NCBI RefSeq assembly: GCF_963678635.1
Contig: NC_087067.1
Coordinates: 7,547,716-7,611,715, forward strand
From: Symsagittifera roscoffensis
Lineage: Eukaryota; Xenacoelomorpha; Acoela; Convolutidae
DNA length: 64,000 nucleotides
Direction: 5' to 3'
In this document: one piece after another, positions 45,115 to 57,080 of the stretch
How positions within the stretch are numbered: position 1 is the first letter of the stretch
Layout: each line of letters opens with the position of its first letter
The notes under the pieces: generated by a model
What the model saw: only the letters and a program-made list of their open reading frames with translations
What the model was told of the DNA's origin: nothing
Databases searched by the model: none
Translations under genes and position numbers: made by a program

Positions 45115-48100
45115 GCGTCTTGTATACTAATAAAACGACCATTTAATTTCCTAAATTTTATTTAAAACCCAATAGAACGCCATCTGAGCGTGTTCTCAGA
45201 CCGGAATATATCGCGCGTTAATTATCCCCATTGGTCTAATTAGCAGTGTTCAAACCGCCATAAATTTTCAAAAAAGAATCTTAACTTTTTTCTTTTTGAT
45301 CTCAAAAAAAAAACATTATTTTTCAGATGGAAAGAAAATTGCCGTCAAAAATGCTTCGTTAAATATTCAAAATTGTCTGAATAAAAAACCACCCCAGGTA
45401 TAAATAAAACTTCAACGAGCGATTCATTCGAAGTGTCCAGATGGGACAATTAAGAAGAGAGACAGAGTTCTTTGAGAAAGAACAGCGAGACCAAAGAAAA
45501 AAGAACAGATGAAAAAAGCTGAGTGGAGGTTGAGAAAAAAACAAAAAAACCACGTATCGAAAACATGTGACGTTTCATTATAAGGATGTGCAAACTTCAT
45601 GTTTATAAGCATTCAGTTTCAACAAAAGTGAGACGCTGTTCACGCACCAATTTTTCTCCGTTAATAGCCAATTATCTGGCGTTTTTTTTGTTCGAAAGTG
45701 CAATTAATGTAGAAGAATTCGAAGACAAAAACTATATAGTCAAAAAAATCCATTCAGTTACCTTTTTGTGTCAATTTTTTCGAAATTGAAATATCTATTT
45801 TTCACTGAAATAACCGGAAAGTGTATGTTTCTCTCCATAAAAATGCGATGTGATATTTTGTTCTTTTCTCGATATTATTCGAACATTTTTTATAACATAC
45901 CAAACAATCTAATTTTTTCATTAAGTTGGAATAAAATCATGAATCAAAGTAAGCATGATTTGCCCCTTTAATACAAGAATATAAAATCTTTTCAGAAATG
46001 GGTTGCAAAATTTACCCATTTCAATTTACCTTCTAATTTTTCAAATTATTTATTTTTCTTTTCATTGTATTAGCGCATTGAGTATCAATCATGCAATCGT
46101 TTTTCTCCGGTACTATTGCGTTAGACTGTTTTGGAACTAAAAATTATCTGGACTTTCTAAAAATTATCAGCAAAACTAACTATTTTTAGTTACTTCATGC
46201 TTGCAATGATCCATGTTGCTTGCCAATGACTTTTGGTTTACATTTTGAAATAAAATTTCATGCTTTTGTGAGTCAATTTTTTAGAGGGTTCTAGTGAAAC
46301 AAAACTTAATTTTAAAACAACTCTACAGCACAAAAACAAGATTTTGTGGAACTATATGGCGTCCAAATTAGATTATTGTGAAAAAAAATTTACAAAAAGA
46401 TTATAGAGACAGATTAGATGATGACATAAAGAAGATATAAGATGATTAAAATAGTATCTGGTGGGAACATACTGCGATAAAATTATTCTGCAAAACTATC
46501 CGTTTTCTTATCTTAATAAAAATTGTTGCTTGAACTGGTTACACATAATCAAGTTTAACGGCATCTTTTTCGGCAGGGTTTTCACAAAACACTTTTTTTG
46601 ACCGAGAGTTGTACATTGATGCGGTTCAACAAAAGTGGGTGAAAAAAACAATAAGAAAAAAGGCCATATTTTCGACAAAAAGACATGTAATTGTGTGGTA
46701 GAAAAAACCGAGCAACAAAAGAGTGAGATGGTTGCCAAATGGATCTGACATCAAAGCTTTGAGCGTAAAAGTCACAAATTGTAAGAAAACTGATTACTGT
46801 GGGACAAAACAAAGAGAATCAAAGGAAGTGCAAACTTTATTTGAATAAGCATTGAATTGCAACAGAAGTGGGCGCCGTTCATGCACCAATTTTTTCCTGT
46901 TGATAATCAATCATCTGTCAGTTTTTTGTTCGAAAATGCATTTAACCAAAAAACATTGATGATCTGACTAATTTATCTTTGAAGACAAAAAATAGGTTAT
47001 ATAGTCAAAGTTATCCATTAAATTACTTCATACCAATTTTATTGGAATTAAAATTTGTATTTCAAAAAAAAATAACCGGAAAATTTTTTGTCTCCACACA
47101 AATCATAAATAATCTATTGTTTTTTTCTCCAAACAATTTAAAAAAATTGTACCATGCAGTGACATTCCAAATTTTTGCTTTGTTTTTTTTTTGTTTTTAG
47201 TGTAGTAGCGCATTGGTATTCATCCTGCTTTCATTTGTCGGTTTTTTGCCTTTGATTTTTTTGGAACTACAACTCATATGGACTTTCTAAAATTATCTTC
47301 AAAAAATACGATTTTTATTTGCTACATGCTTGCAATGATCCATGTTGGTTGCTTTTGATTTTTGATTTACTTTTTAAATTAAAGAAGAATGTTTTTTGTG
47401 AGTCAGTTTTTCTGAGGATTCTATTAAAGCAAAATTCGAGTTTATTGCAATTATATACCACAAACATATATTTCCGTGGAAACTAATGGCTTCAAAAAAT
47501 ATTGAAAAATCAATGTAAATCAAAAATCAAAATTACTTTTGATTTTGATTAACTTTTTGAATCAAAAATTCATGCTTTATTGAGAAATGTTTTCTGAGGA
47601 TTCTATTAAAACAAAATTTGATTTTTTTTGCGATTATAAGGCACAAAAATAAACTTTTGTGGAAAAATATGGCGTCAAAAATAAATTATCGAAAAAAAAT
47701 TATAAGTTGGTGACAAAAATTGGTTATACGAAGATACAAACAGTTTTTGGTGGAAACATGCTGCGATAAAATTGTTCTGAAAAGCAATCGTTTTTCTTAT
47801 TATTCTATTTGAAGAACTTGTTGAATTGGTTACACAAAATCAAATTTAATGGCATCTCTTTTTGCAGAGTTTTCTCAATACACAGTTTTTTATCCGGGAA
47901 ACTTTGGTGGATGTCCACAAGAGTCTGTAAAAATAACCAGAAAGAAACTGGCTAGAGTTTCGACAAAAAGTCACTCTAAAGCTGCGGTAGAAAAAAACCG
48001 AGCAAGATAAGAGTGGCATGATTGCTAAATGGATCTAACCTCAAAGCGTTGATCGGAAAATTCCTTTTTAAAAAAATTGGTTACTGCGAGACAAAATTTA

Positions 48101-48340
48101 AAAACAAAGGTTCCAATTTTCGAAGATTAATGGAGTGTTCTTGGAGTGTTTTTTGTTTAGCAGTTTTGACAGTCTTCTGTGCCATCTGAAAGATATTGCT
48201 GTCTGAAGCTCAAGTTTCAAAAGTTATTTTAGCTGTAGTCTTTTTTAAAATGTTATGGGGGATTAAAAATTGCTTATTTGGCCAACTTCAGATAATTAAC
48301 GCGCGAGTTTTTGCGTTCTTATAACACGAGCAATTTATTG
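45115..48340. mobile_element. Probable composite foldback element
   Basis: The left part (45180-45410) matches the foldback arm: ATATATCGCGCGTTAATTATCC, ACCGCCATAAATTTTC, AAATTGTCTGAATAAAAAACCACCCC. The right part (48185-48320) matches the opposite arm: GCTCAAGTTTCAAAAGTTATTT, GTTATGGGGGATTAAA, AATTAACGCGCGAG. The arms face each other across 2.7 kb that is itself a tandem duplication. Arms are more diverged than in the 50-kb element, so this copy is older. Confidence 0.6.
45587..48060. repeat. ~1.24-kb direct tandem duplication
   Basis: Unit 1 (45587-46825) and unit 2 (46826-48060) share AAGTGCAAACTT, GAAGACAAAAA..TATATAGTCAAA, GCTTGCAATGATCCATGTTG, CGACAAAAAG..GT and GTAGAAAAAA-CCGAGCAA in the same order. 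Within unit 2 a block of about 190 bp (near 47380 and 47560) is repeated again. ORFs in it are not conserved between units. Confidence 0.8.
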
Positions 48341-48557
48341 CGTTCCAAATTGAACCGATGTGAACCATTTGACCTTATTAATAGGTTAACCATAAATTAC
48401 TTTCTTTTGTGGTTCACATTAGTTCGTAAGATAATAAATTGAATTGAAGAATTTGAAACATACAAAAAAGTAACTTGTTTTCTGTTGCAACTTTTTAATT
48501 CTGTTTCGTCAGTTTTATAACCAAAATACTTCAAATCTTGTTATAATTTTTGTTTAG
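48341..48557. other. Sequence before the GPCR exon
   Basis: Probable intron. Acceptor TTTTTGTTTAG at 48547-48557. Confidence 0.5.
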
Positions 48558-48778
48558 ATACCGGTGTTGTTGACAGTTTTGCTTCTAAATCTGTATTGTC
48601 TGATGGTAATTTTGCGTTCGGAGGAGCTTCACACCCTGGATTATTTTCTGATTACTTACCAATGCTTAAGCGATTTGTTATATTCTGGATTTCTTGGAAC
48701 GGTTTTTTTCTTTTTTGACAACTACCTGCATGTCAAAATCATTTGCAAATTCTTTATGACAATGGGGCTGGAAAATTG
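48558..48778 (+). CDS. Class A G-protein-coupled receptor exon, TM1 to TM3 start
   Basis: After the TTTAG acceptor the frame reads IPVLLTVLLLNLYCLMVI (TM1, with the conserved Asn), a short loop ILRSEELHTLDYF, LITYQCLSDLLYSG (TM2, with the L-x-x-D aspartate), then FLGTVFFFFDNYLHVKIICKFF, where Cys of IICKFF matches the TM3 cysteine that forms the extracellular disulfide. This set of landmarks is diagnostic of rhodopsin-family receptors; the ligand class cannot be told. An open frame continues to a stop at 48816-48818, but a possible donor (AATTG/GTGGGA) at 48778/48779 is preferred. No N-terminal exon and no later TM exon (no DRY or NPxxY) were found, so it may be a gene fragment. Confidence 0.65.
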
Positions 48779-48800
48779 GTGGGATAAGAGTTGCATTCCA

Positions 48801-49068
48801 ACCAACACTATCCGATGATAAATCTGATTAGATCAAAAAACTGCTTTATGGTATCGGATTCTAAGTCAAGACCTTTAATAAAAAAAAAAATTTTCTTAAT
48901 GAGTAGCCCAAAACAAAAAATAGTTAGAAATTCAACCAACACTATCCGATGATAAATCTGATTAGATCAAAAAACTGCTTTATGGTATCGGATTCTAAGT
49001 CAAGACCTTTAATAAAAAATATATTTTTCTTAATGAGTAGCCCAAAACAAAAAATAGTTTGAAATTTT
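48801..49068. repeat. 134-bp tandem duplication after the GPCR exon
   Basis: ACCAACACTATCCGATGATA..AAAACAAAAAATAGTT is repeated twice with only a few differences; the first copy starts within the tail of the open GPCR frame. Recent duplication, non-coding. Confidence 0.88.
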
Positions 49069-50053
49069 TTATTGGAATTTTTTAAGCCTAATGTTTCCAA
49101 AACATCAGTAGAAATCATAATGTAATATAGTAATATATAAGCTTCATTTATTTCGAAGCCGAGTTAGGGATTCTAAGCAGTAGGGGTTTAACATGACAAT
49201 ACGGTGGAGTTATCGTAAGTTTGGGTATTGGATATAGCTGCCTAACGATCCCTATGTTTTACCGAATTCTACTGGTTCCACCAAAAATTTTCCTAATGAC
49301 CGTAATGTAGAAAGTTACTTCACAGATCTCAGTGTTATTAAATTTGATTTTTTAAGTTATTTAAAAACATTCATAAATTTTGGCCAAAACACTGAAGGGA
49401 TTATTCTTTCTTTCCAACGCACGCCGTTAACACCAAATATTTTTTGCAATTATTCGATAGATTACCTTATCCACTGCTGATTTCCATATGAACAAAGCCG
49501 GATAAACAATCAAAACTGAGTTTCATTTGACGCACCAATGTTTTATGCTCAGATTATCTGTATTTTGTTCTCGTCTTGCACAATTCTGTTTATTGTATTA
49601 AATTTTTAAATGTTCTGCTCCTTAAAAACGCATCCTTCATATCCAGTTTTAAACTTTTTACTAAATATGTTTTATTTGTCCTTCTTCATCTAAAATTTAA
49701 TTGCATCAACAGTAATTTAGGTTCAAATTGGAAGAAAGTGAGTATGAGAGATAACAATTATCTCGAAAATTTTCTCAGCTGTCTGAATTATATTAAAATA
49801 AAAAAGTTACGAACAAATAAAATTGGAAAATCAGTAACATAAATTATTGAATTTGAGAGTTTCTCAATTTGAAAAAAAAATTATTCACTGACAAGTTTTT
49901 TATGTATTTATTTATTTTTAAGCTTATACAATATTGTCTTTTTAGATAATAAGTCAAAAAATCTAAGCAAAGAGAAACTTCGACGCATATTTCAATATAA
50001 AATCAGACAACAAATCCACACTAAAATGTTGTTGCAGAAGCAATTATGAGGAG
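49069..50053. other. Non-coding stretch
   Basis: No later GPCR exon found by inspection. Open frames here have no conserved motif. Confidence 0.45.
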
Positions 50054-51258
50054 AACAAGACTGCTCGTATCAGGGCGAAGCCCTGAATGTTCTGACTGCC
50101 TTTTAAGGTTTATGGAGCAGCAGTAAAAACATAAAAAATTAAATGAAATAAAATAAAATGAAAATTTTTTTTCTAAAATTTGAAGTTTTTTTTATGAAAA
50201 TCATCCCCCCACTCGCCATATAAAGTACAGAACAATAGATTTCGCTCCTTGTAACAAATCAATTAGGCTTCTTTCAACCAATTTGGATCGATTTATAAAA
50301 CGGATTAAATCTCCGCTTACGCGTTAATAGCGCGAATTATATCGCGCGTTAATTGTCCCAATATGGTCAAAATGGCCAAAATTGCAATCTTTAAACCCTC
50401 ATAACTTTACGAGAAATGATCACAGGTGAAATATCTTTTCAAATTTAAGCTCAGGACAACAATGGCTTTCGAATGATATAAAAAAATTCCGTCAAAAATG
50501 GCTAGTTAAAAAGTCGAAATTTGTCTGAAGAAAAAAAAAACCCACCCGAATCGAAAGTCGGAACAATAAAGAATCTGGACAATCGATTGGAGTGATCAAA
50601 TGATTTTATTAAATACGCTATCTATTTAACTAGATTTAAACAATTGTTTTACTGTCCGTCAAAAAACTAATTTTTGACAAGAGTAAAGGTATTTGATCTT
50701 AAAATTTCACAATTTTTAATTTTTGTTCCGACTTTCGATACGAAAGTAACGGAATATTTGTGCTCGGGGTGGGTTTTTTTTTCTTCAGACAAATTTCGAC
50801 TTTTTAACTAGCCATTTTTGACAGAATTTTTTTTTGTCATTCGAAAGGTATTGTTGTCCTGAGCTCAAATTTGAAAAGATATTTCACCTCTGATCATTTT
50901 TCGTAAAGTTATGGGGGTTTAAAGATTGCCATTTTGGCCAATTTGGGACAATTAACGCGCGATATATTTCGCGCTAATAACGCGTAAGCGGAGAGTTAAT
51001 CCGTCTTAGAAATCGTTCCAAATTGGTTAAAAGAAGCTTATTCGCCATAATTGGTTTGTTACAAGGAGCAAAATCTATCCTTTTGTACTTTGTATGGCGT
51101 GTGGGGGGATGATTTTCATAAAAAATTTCAAATTTTAGAAATTTTTTTTTTCATTTAATTTTTTCTTACATTAAATTTTTTAATGTTATTACTACTCCAT
51201 AAACCTTAAAAGGCAGTCGGAACATTCAGGGCTTCGCCCTGATACGAGCAGTCTTGTT
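50054..51258. mobile_element. Complete foldback transposon
   Basis: Left arm 50054-50568 and right arm 50723-51258 are inverse copies, separated by a loop of about 154 bp. Terminal bases are AACAAGACTGCTCGTATCAG at left and the inverse at right. A stable subterminal hairpin (CAGGGCGAAGCCCTG) lies at each end, and AATTATATCGCGCGTTAATTG (left) and CGCGCGATATATTTCGCG (right) cores lie in mid-arm. No ORF of note, so movement would need a protein from elsewhere. Related arms occur at 10609-11140 and 45115-48340. Confidence 0.9.
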
Positions 51259-54200
51259 GTTTTTTATTTTCAATTTTCAGAATCTTTAATTAATTTTTCA
51301 GCATTTGTACTTCTACCTTTTTTGTATTCAATGTTTAGAATCGCTTAAATTTTTTTTCCTCCAATTTCAGAAAAGTATTTTAAATGTTTTTAATGTTACA
51401 AAATTTTTCTGTATATAATTTTGCTCCTATTGAAAACTATTTTTAAAAAGAATCTGTACTACTTTTTTGTTATTGCGTTAACAAATTTTTTGTCAAATAA
51501 ATAGTTGTTTCAAAAGATTGAGTATTGCCAAAGAAATAATTGGATTTCTCACAAGGTAAAAATAGAAGTTTGATGAATAAAACAGTATAGTGAATAAAAC
51601 AGTATAACAGAAAAAAAAAACAGTATAATTTAACGTCATGAATAACTTTTCAGTAAAAATAATTTTTTTTGTTAGATTGGATGAGAACTGTTCCTGCTTA
51701 GAAAAAAAAACAAATCTGACTGGTGACCCGGATTAATGTCAGTGTTTTGATTGAAAATTCTATTTAAAAACTTTGATTCAAATTTTTTCTAGCGTTATCA
51801 AATTAGAAATTTAAGAAAAACTTTAAGATAACTTGCTGTTTTGAACTATTTTTTGCCTATATCAATCCAATAATTCATTAAAATTAGCTGAAGTTTCACT
51901 GTCTCATTATAAATCAGGATTCTAAATCATTTTTTATTTCGTTCTTTGAAACTATAATATCCCATTTGTTCTTACTCCTAAGATGTTACGCGTACCTTAA
52001 TGTTTGCGCAGTAAAACTGTTAATATTTCAAAAATAAAATATTAAATTGTGAAATTCTATCTTAATTTACTGGAAACTGTGTACTCAAATTGATAGATAG
52101 CCTGCTGACTGATTATCTAATCCATATCTTAATACAACCATTAATTCTGATTCAATAGTTGTTACTCATTTTTTACTCGTTTTTACTGTGCTTCTCATCA
52201 TATTATGAGAAAAGCAAACTTAAAAATAGCTAATTCTGATCGTATTAGTCTTAACAAATTAACACAGTATGTCAAAGAATTAATTGAAACATCCCTGAAA
52301 ATTTTCGAAGATAAATTTAGCGTGCAATTCATAGCAATCGTGCTTGGTGTGTCTAACTGAACCTTGGTGATGCTTATTTTCTCTGCTGCATAAAAAATAT
52401 AATCAATGGTGGTTATATAACTTGAATGACTTGCTAATGCTAGGTTTCATTACGGCCGCTGAAAAAATTAATGTTAAGGTCGCGGCATTTGAAAAGTTAT
52501 TTCTTCATGTTACTCAAGCAAAATTGAAATTTTTTAAAAATACATTATGATCACGGCGAGATTTTTGAAAAAAAATTTATTCAGAAGATTTGTTAGAAAA
52601 AACTATTTAAGGCTCATAAGGGACAAATAGTACTAAGGGTTAGCTAGAAATTGGTACCCAATAATCCCAACGAATGATAACTCTACCTAAAAGTCTTTTT
52701 AACCAATTGGGGGTTAAGATCTCAATTAAAATCAGTGGTGGTTTTGTACGAATAACTGCTTTTGGCCAGGGTTGTTTTCTTTTGGCTTGATCATTACGAG
52801 GCCAAATTATTCACTGGAGGGTTGCAAGTTTTAACGTCTGCATGTTTCTAGATTCCACAGAGAAGTCTAAAAATGTTAAAATTTAGTTGGAACGATCAAA
52901 AAAACGAAGGAACAAAAGCAGAACAAAGGGGGCATCCTTGTTGCGGAATCCGCTTGCAACTCACAAAATGCACAGTTTGGCCTGGTAATGATCTCTTATT
53001 GCTCAAAACTTCTGTTGTCATGACTTAAAAAATGCAACTTTGAGATGCCGCAGTTATCCTTTTCTTGTCAAATTTTGCCAATCGTTATCAGGATATCAAT
53101 TGATGTTTGTTCTGATCTGATCTATAGAGCGACAAATTAGATTAGCAGGGTAGATGTTAGTTAAACTATTATTACAACTTTGCCGAAGCACTCAAAACAG
53201 TTCGTAAGTACAACAGTTTTGGAAAAAACGATTTTCAACAGTGCTAATACTCAACAGTTTTGCCAAAATCGTATGTTTGACTTTTTGAACACCATAACAT
53301 AGATGTAGTTAACCAATGTAGGTGTTTTTTGTTACGATATTTTTAAAAATTTTAGGTGTTTTTTGGTGTTTTTTGTTTAAAAAATATGTTACGAGATTTT
53401 TGCGACCTATTTGAGTAACACAGAGCTGAGTCGCCAACTTATTTGTCCGCAAAAAATATCGCAACCCAAGAAGCAAACATTTCATTTTTAGGATATTTTT
53501 TCAATAATCTGGGCTTTGTGGAATATCTGATAGTTTTTTCATGAAAACACTCTGACGTATAACTGCTAATTAAATCTTTGAAAAAAAACTTTTCATAATA
53601 ATTGTAAGATAACAAACGTTTAAATAACATGAATTTACATAAACGTGTCAAATAAAATCAATGTGTGCAACAATTATTTTTTTATAGCTGACGTGAGACT
53701 GATGGAATTGTCACTAATAATCTAGATAACATCATCAAAGACTGAAACTGAAGGTATTTGTTTTAATCGTTAATCGTTTAACAGTGATTAATAACGAAGG
53801 CAATGACCTTAAGAACACAGAGTCCAACCATAACTTGTTGGTGGACAACCACTTCCACAACATTTTCCTCTCTAGGAAAATTTCATAAATAGTATAATAG
53901 CAAATTCAATTATGAAAAAACAAGGTTTTCAAAATTTTTTAAAAATTCAGTCCGTTTTTTTGAAGAATAAATGAGTTGGCTTGAACTGCATAAATGCCGG
54001 CTCCTTCAATGGTGGACAACTGCGGGGTATTGTCGAAAGATCAAAAAAAAATCGTTTTACCCAAGAAAAAACTAGTATCGCCACGGTTACATTTTCTTCA
54101 ACGTTCTTCACTGAATACTTGAGCAAAATTACTTGATTCCGAATTTAGATTGTTATCGACCTCAATTGGTTTTTTTGAAGTGTCCTTCTTCGAACTGATC

Positions 54201-54285
54201 ACCAATGGGCCTTTTTAGTAGCTAGTTTGCCACCACTCAAGAAGAGTTGAAAAAAAACTGTAGCGATCTAGCAATGATCAATTGC
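51259..54285. other. Non-coding stretch
   Basis: No exon or RNA gene supported. 52909-53010 resembles 39328-39400 (GGAACAAA..GGATCC-type text, GCGGAATCCGC, CACAGTTTGGCC), a dispersed repeat pair. A GGTGTTTTTTG motif is repeated at 53320-53375. Confidence 0.45.
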
Positions 54286-55312
54286 GCTCTCATTCTCTCT
54301 AATTAAGACTTCCACAGTCAGATCACGAGACTGCGATGCCTGTTTTTTTTCGACTGTTGCGACAAAGGCTCTCAGCCTAACACCGCAGGAATCTTCTGCT
54401 GCACCGAAATGCTTGATGATAGTTTGAGGTTAGTAAATCAAAAATTTGGTTCACGTAGTATATTTAGGGAACTGGTGTAAACGGCGTCTTCGATGTCTTC
54501 GTCAATGAAGCGTATAGGAAGCGTAAGCCAAAAAGGAGCTGAACAAAAAAACTTTGCTCGGGTTGCTTGAATTGCAATGATTCAGAAGTTTCCTTAGAAC
54601 GCTGACTGAAGTTGTTTTGAGCCTAATTCCGATCAATTGATTGACTGAGTTTAGTTGTAGCGGAAAATGACTCTTTCTAATTACCTTCCGTTTATCAGTT
54701 TTTTAGTCTTATTATTTGAATTTTGATCCATGCTTAAGTTCTTTTGTTTAATATAACGACTAAAATAACCGTTGAAAAACTTAAAACTAGTCTCGTTTCT
54801 GAATTTTTAGTCAATAAAGCTGAAAGGTATTTTGGAAAACAATGAATTTCTACCAAAAATGAAACAACAAAAAACTTTTTCCGTCTAGTTAAGGCCTACA
54901 AAACATATCCTTCAAGAGTTTTTACCACACGCCGAGCATGATCCTCAAATCTTGAAAGGCGTCGATGATCTATCTGTGCATCTATGGCGACCAAAAGTTA
55001 TTGGCAACGTCCCACATCGTCTTTTGCCCATGACGTGACCGGTGGAGCAGGGGAACAACTAATTTGCTCAGACGCAAGTAATTCTCCCAGGAGTCCCTTG
55101 TTTATGCTTTTTCGTGCGACTATGTTTTCGTAGCGGGCCCTTTAATTGTCCTCGGTTTTGATTTTTATCAAAAAAGATCTGCTCCGAGGAGGCAATGTCG
55201 ACCAGTAGTGTAGGGTTTAATTTCAGCTGATTTCAAGTTTGCTTGATGGCAATGCAATGGCTTTCCTCACTTGACGCAAAAACAATTCGACTCTGGGCAT
55301 CCTTTTTAGCCC
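54286..55312 (-). pseudogene. Possible decayed coding region downstream of the BEL copy
   Basis: Minus-strand frames contain protein-like pieces: KTEVLKRIPRAKKDAQSRIV (continuous with the block at 55313), LLVAIDAQIDHRRLSRFEDH, and near 54290-54430 FGAAEDSCGVRLRAFVATVE then SQSRDLTVEVLIRENESAID. Stops and shifts break them. They may be the coiled-coil-like front of a gag or an unrelated pseudogene; no diagnostic motif. Confidence 0.3.
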
Positions 55313-55929
55313 TAGGTATCCTCTTCAGCACTTCTGTTTTTTTCTCAACAACCGCAAAATCAGCCTCTGTTTTTTCTCAAAACTTTGATTGGGTACCACA
55401 ATCTGTCTTAAGTCTAACAGTTATTGAAAAATTCATCAAATAAGTTGGGGTTGTCGTTGAGATTCAAGTTCAAATTGAAGCTGTTTGTCTTGAATGTTAA
55501 AATTTGGGACTAGATTACGGCTAAAAAATTTGGCCTAACACGATTTAACATCTCCTTATTGGTCGAGTTTCTATTCTCCGCTCTCTTGTGGCAATGAATT
55601 TAAGGTGGCTTCTCTATGACAAATCATTTATCGAGGACTTTGATTTGATAAAAATTTCTCTATGTAAGCCCCAACATCTATTAAAAAGTTGCAAATTTGA
55701 GCAGATTCCATGAAAGATTGAATAATTTGCGAAATAAAAATCCTCTCTGTAATGATACTTTACCAAAATGTATGAAATGATCAATTCGCCAAAATAAAAT
55801 CCATCAAAAGGCGCCCTCTTTTAAACATTTTTAAGTTTGCGTAAAACTTTTTATTTGTATAAAGTTTCGCTCTCAAAATAACCGTGATGATCTAGAATGA
55901 TGGTGAAAATTGACTGTTCTAATTGGTGA

Positions 55930-56181
55930 ATGGACACATCTGTTCTTCTAGTGCTGCCTAATGGTGATACAGCAAAATTTTTTTCGTTTCTGACTCAAGT
56001 CTTAAAGAAGTATCATGTTTTTATTGGTCAAAAATGTTTGGCCTCCTTGAGCAAGACTTCGTCAGAGTATATTGCGTGGTTTTTCGAAATGTTTACAGAC
56101 TGGGAACATTCGCCAAAAGTTTGGAGTGTTTCATCGAAAAAGTTGGTCTTTATAAGGAGAAGTTGGAAACGCTATAAATAA
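55930..56181 (+). CDS. 83-codon ORF of unknown function, copy A
   Basis: ATG to TAA; begins MDTSVLLVLPNGDTAKFFSF and ends with a basic run (FIRRSWKRYK). It lies opposite to the BEL pol direction in the element's 3' region. By eye its DNA is identical to 59592-59843, whereas the following 270 bp differ at about five places. It could be an accessory or antisense ORF, or chance preservation. No known domain. Confidence 0.35.
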   Translation: MDTSVLLVLPNGDTAKFFSFLTQVLKKYHVFIGQKCLASLSKTSSEYIAWFFEMFTDWEHSPKVWSVSSKKLVFIRRSWKRYK

Positions 56182-56877
56182 AAGATTCCTGAAGCCAAAA
56201 CGCAAGGTCGAGAATTCAAAATGCAGCATCAGGTCTGCCCATCGGATTAATCTATTTTGATAAGTCTTATTTCTTCGATTTTCGATTGAAACAGTAATCA
56301 TAACTTTGTGATTGGTTAAAATTTGTAACCGATTTCCTAAAAGGTAGTTGCCGAAGAATTCGAGCGACCAGACTGAGGCAAGAAGAGTTCATGCTATACT
56401 TCTTCTTTGAAAATTTTTTAGAGCTCTCGGAAAAAGTTATAGTTTCCACTTATCCGGTTCAACTCATGCTCTAAAGTTGACGCAAGTCACCTGTGTCTGT
56501 TGGCAAGTTTTTGTGCACTGTTTTGATGCGTTATAATTGTACAATTTGGTATATCAGCGGTGTGCTCGCTAAATCTCCGTAGAATGAAGTTAAAACCGAA
56601 AAATCAATAATGAATTCGTATTCTCGGCAATACAGAATTTATCGGATATATTGATAATTTTCATTCAAGTTTTTGCTGTTAAACAAGTTCATAATTTTTT
56701 AACCAATATTCAGCTCCAATAAACAAATTGGCGCAAGCTAGCCACAAGAACCGGTCGGTAATGTCCTTGAGACAAATTGCTCTTTTTGGCGGTCAGCCTT
56801 AATCAAGGCTGAACCGAATTAGAACCAAAAAACAGTTAAAATAGGATATAATCCCCGTTTTTAGTATATTAATACAT

Positions 56878-56961
56878 GGGCAGGTGTGGGACTCAAACCT
56901 ACGTCAACTGTTATGTCACACATATAATCGGCGTTAGCTTAGGCCACTCGGCCAACTGTGC
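56878..56961 (-). other. tRNA-derived sequence (long-variable-arm type), copy A
   Basis: Minus strand: A box TGGCCGAGTGG (56944-56954) and B box GGTTTGAGTCC (56889-56899), spaced as in Leu/Ser-type tRNAs. The acceptor arms GCACAGT and ACCTGCC do not pair, so not a working tRNA. Likely a SINE head or captured tRNA fragment. Confidence 0.5.
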
Positions 56962-57080
56962 TTTTTTATATGAATCTATACTCTTGTTTTATATGCATCT
57001 ATACTCTACATTTGCTTTGCAACATCCTCCCCCCTGAAGAAGGAAGAACCGGAGCGAGCTTAACGGTCGGCCGAGTGACT

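Noticed and set aside
55243-55443. 66-codon plus-strand ORF as a membrane protein
   Set aside because: It is antisense to the KTEVLKR-containing frame shared with the BEL duplication and is not maintained at the homologous place near 58990-59110.
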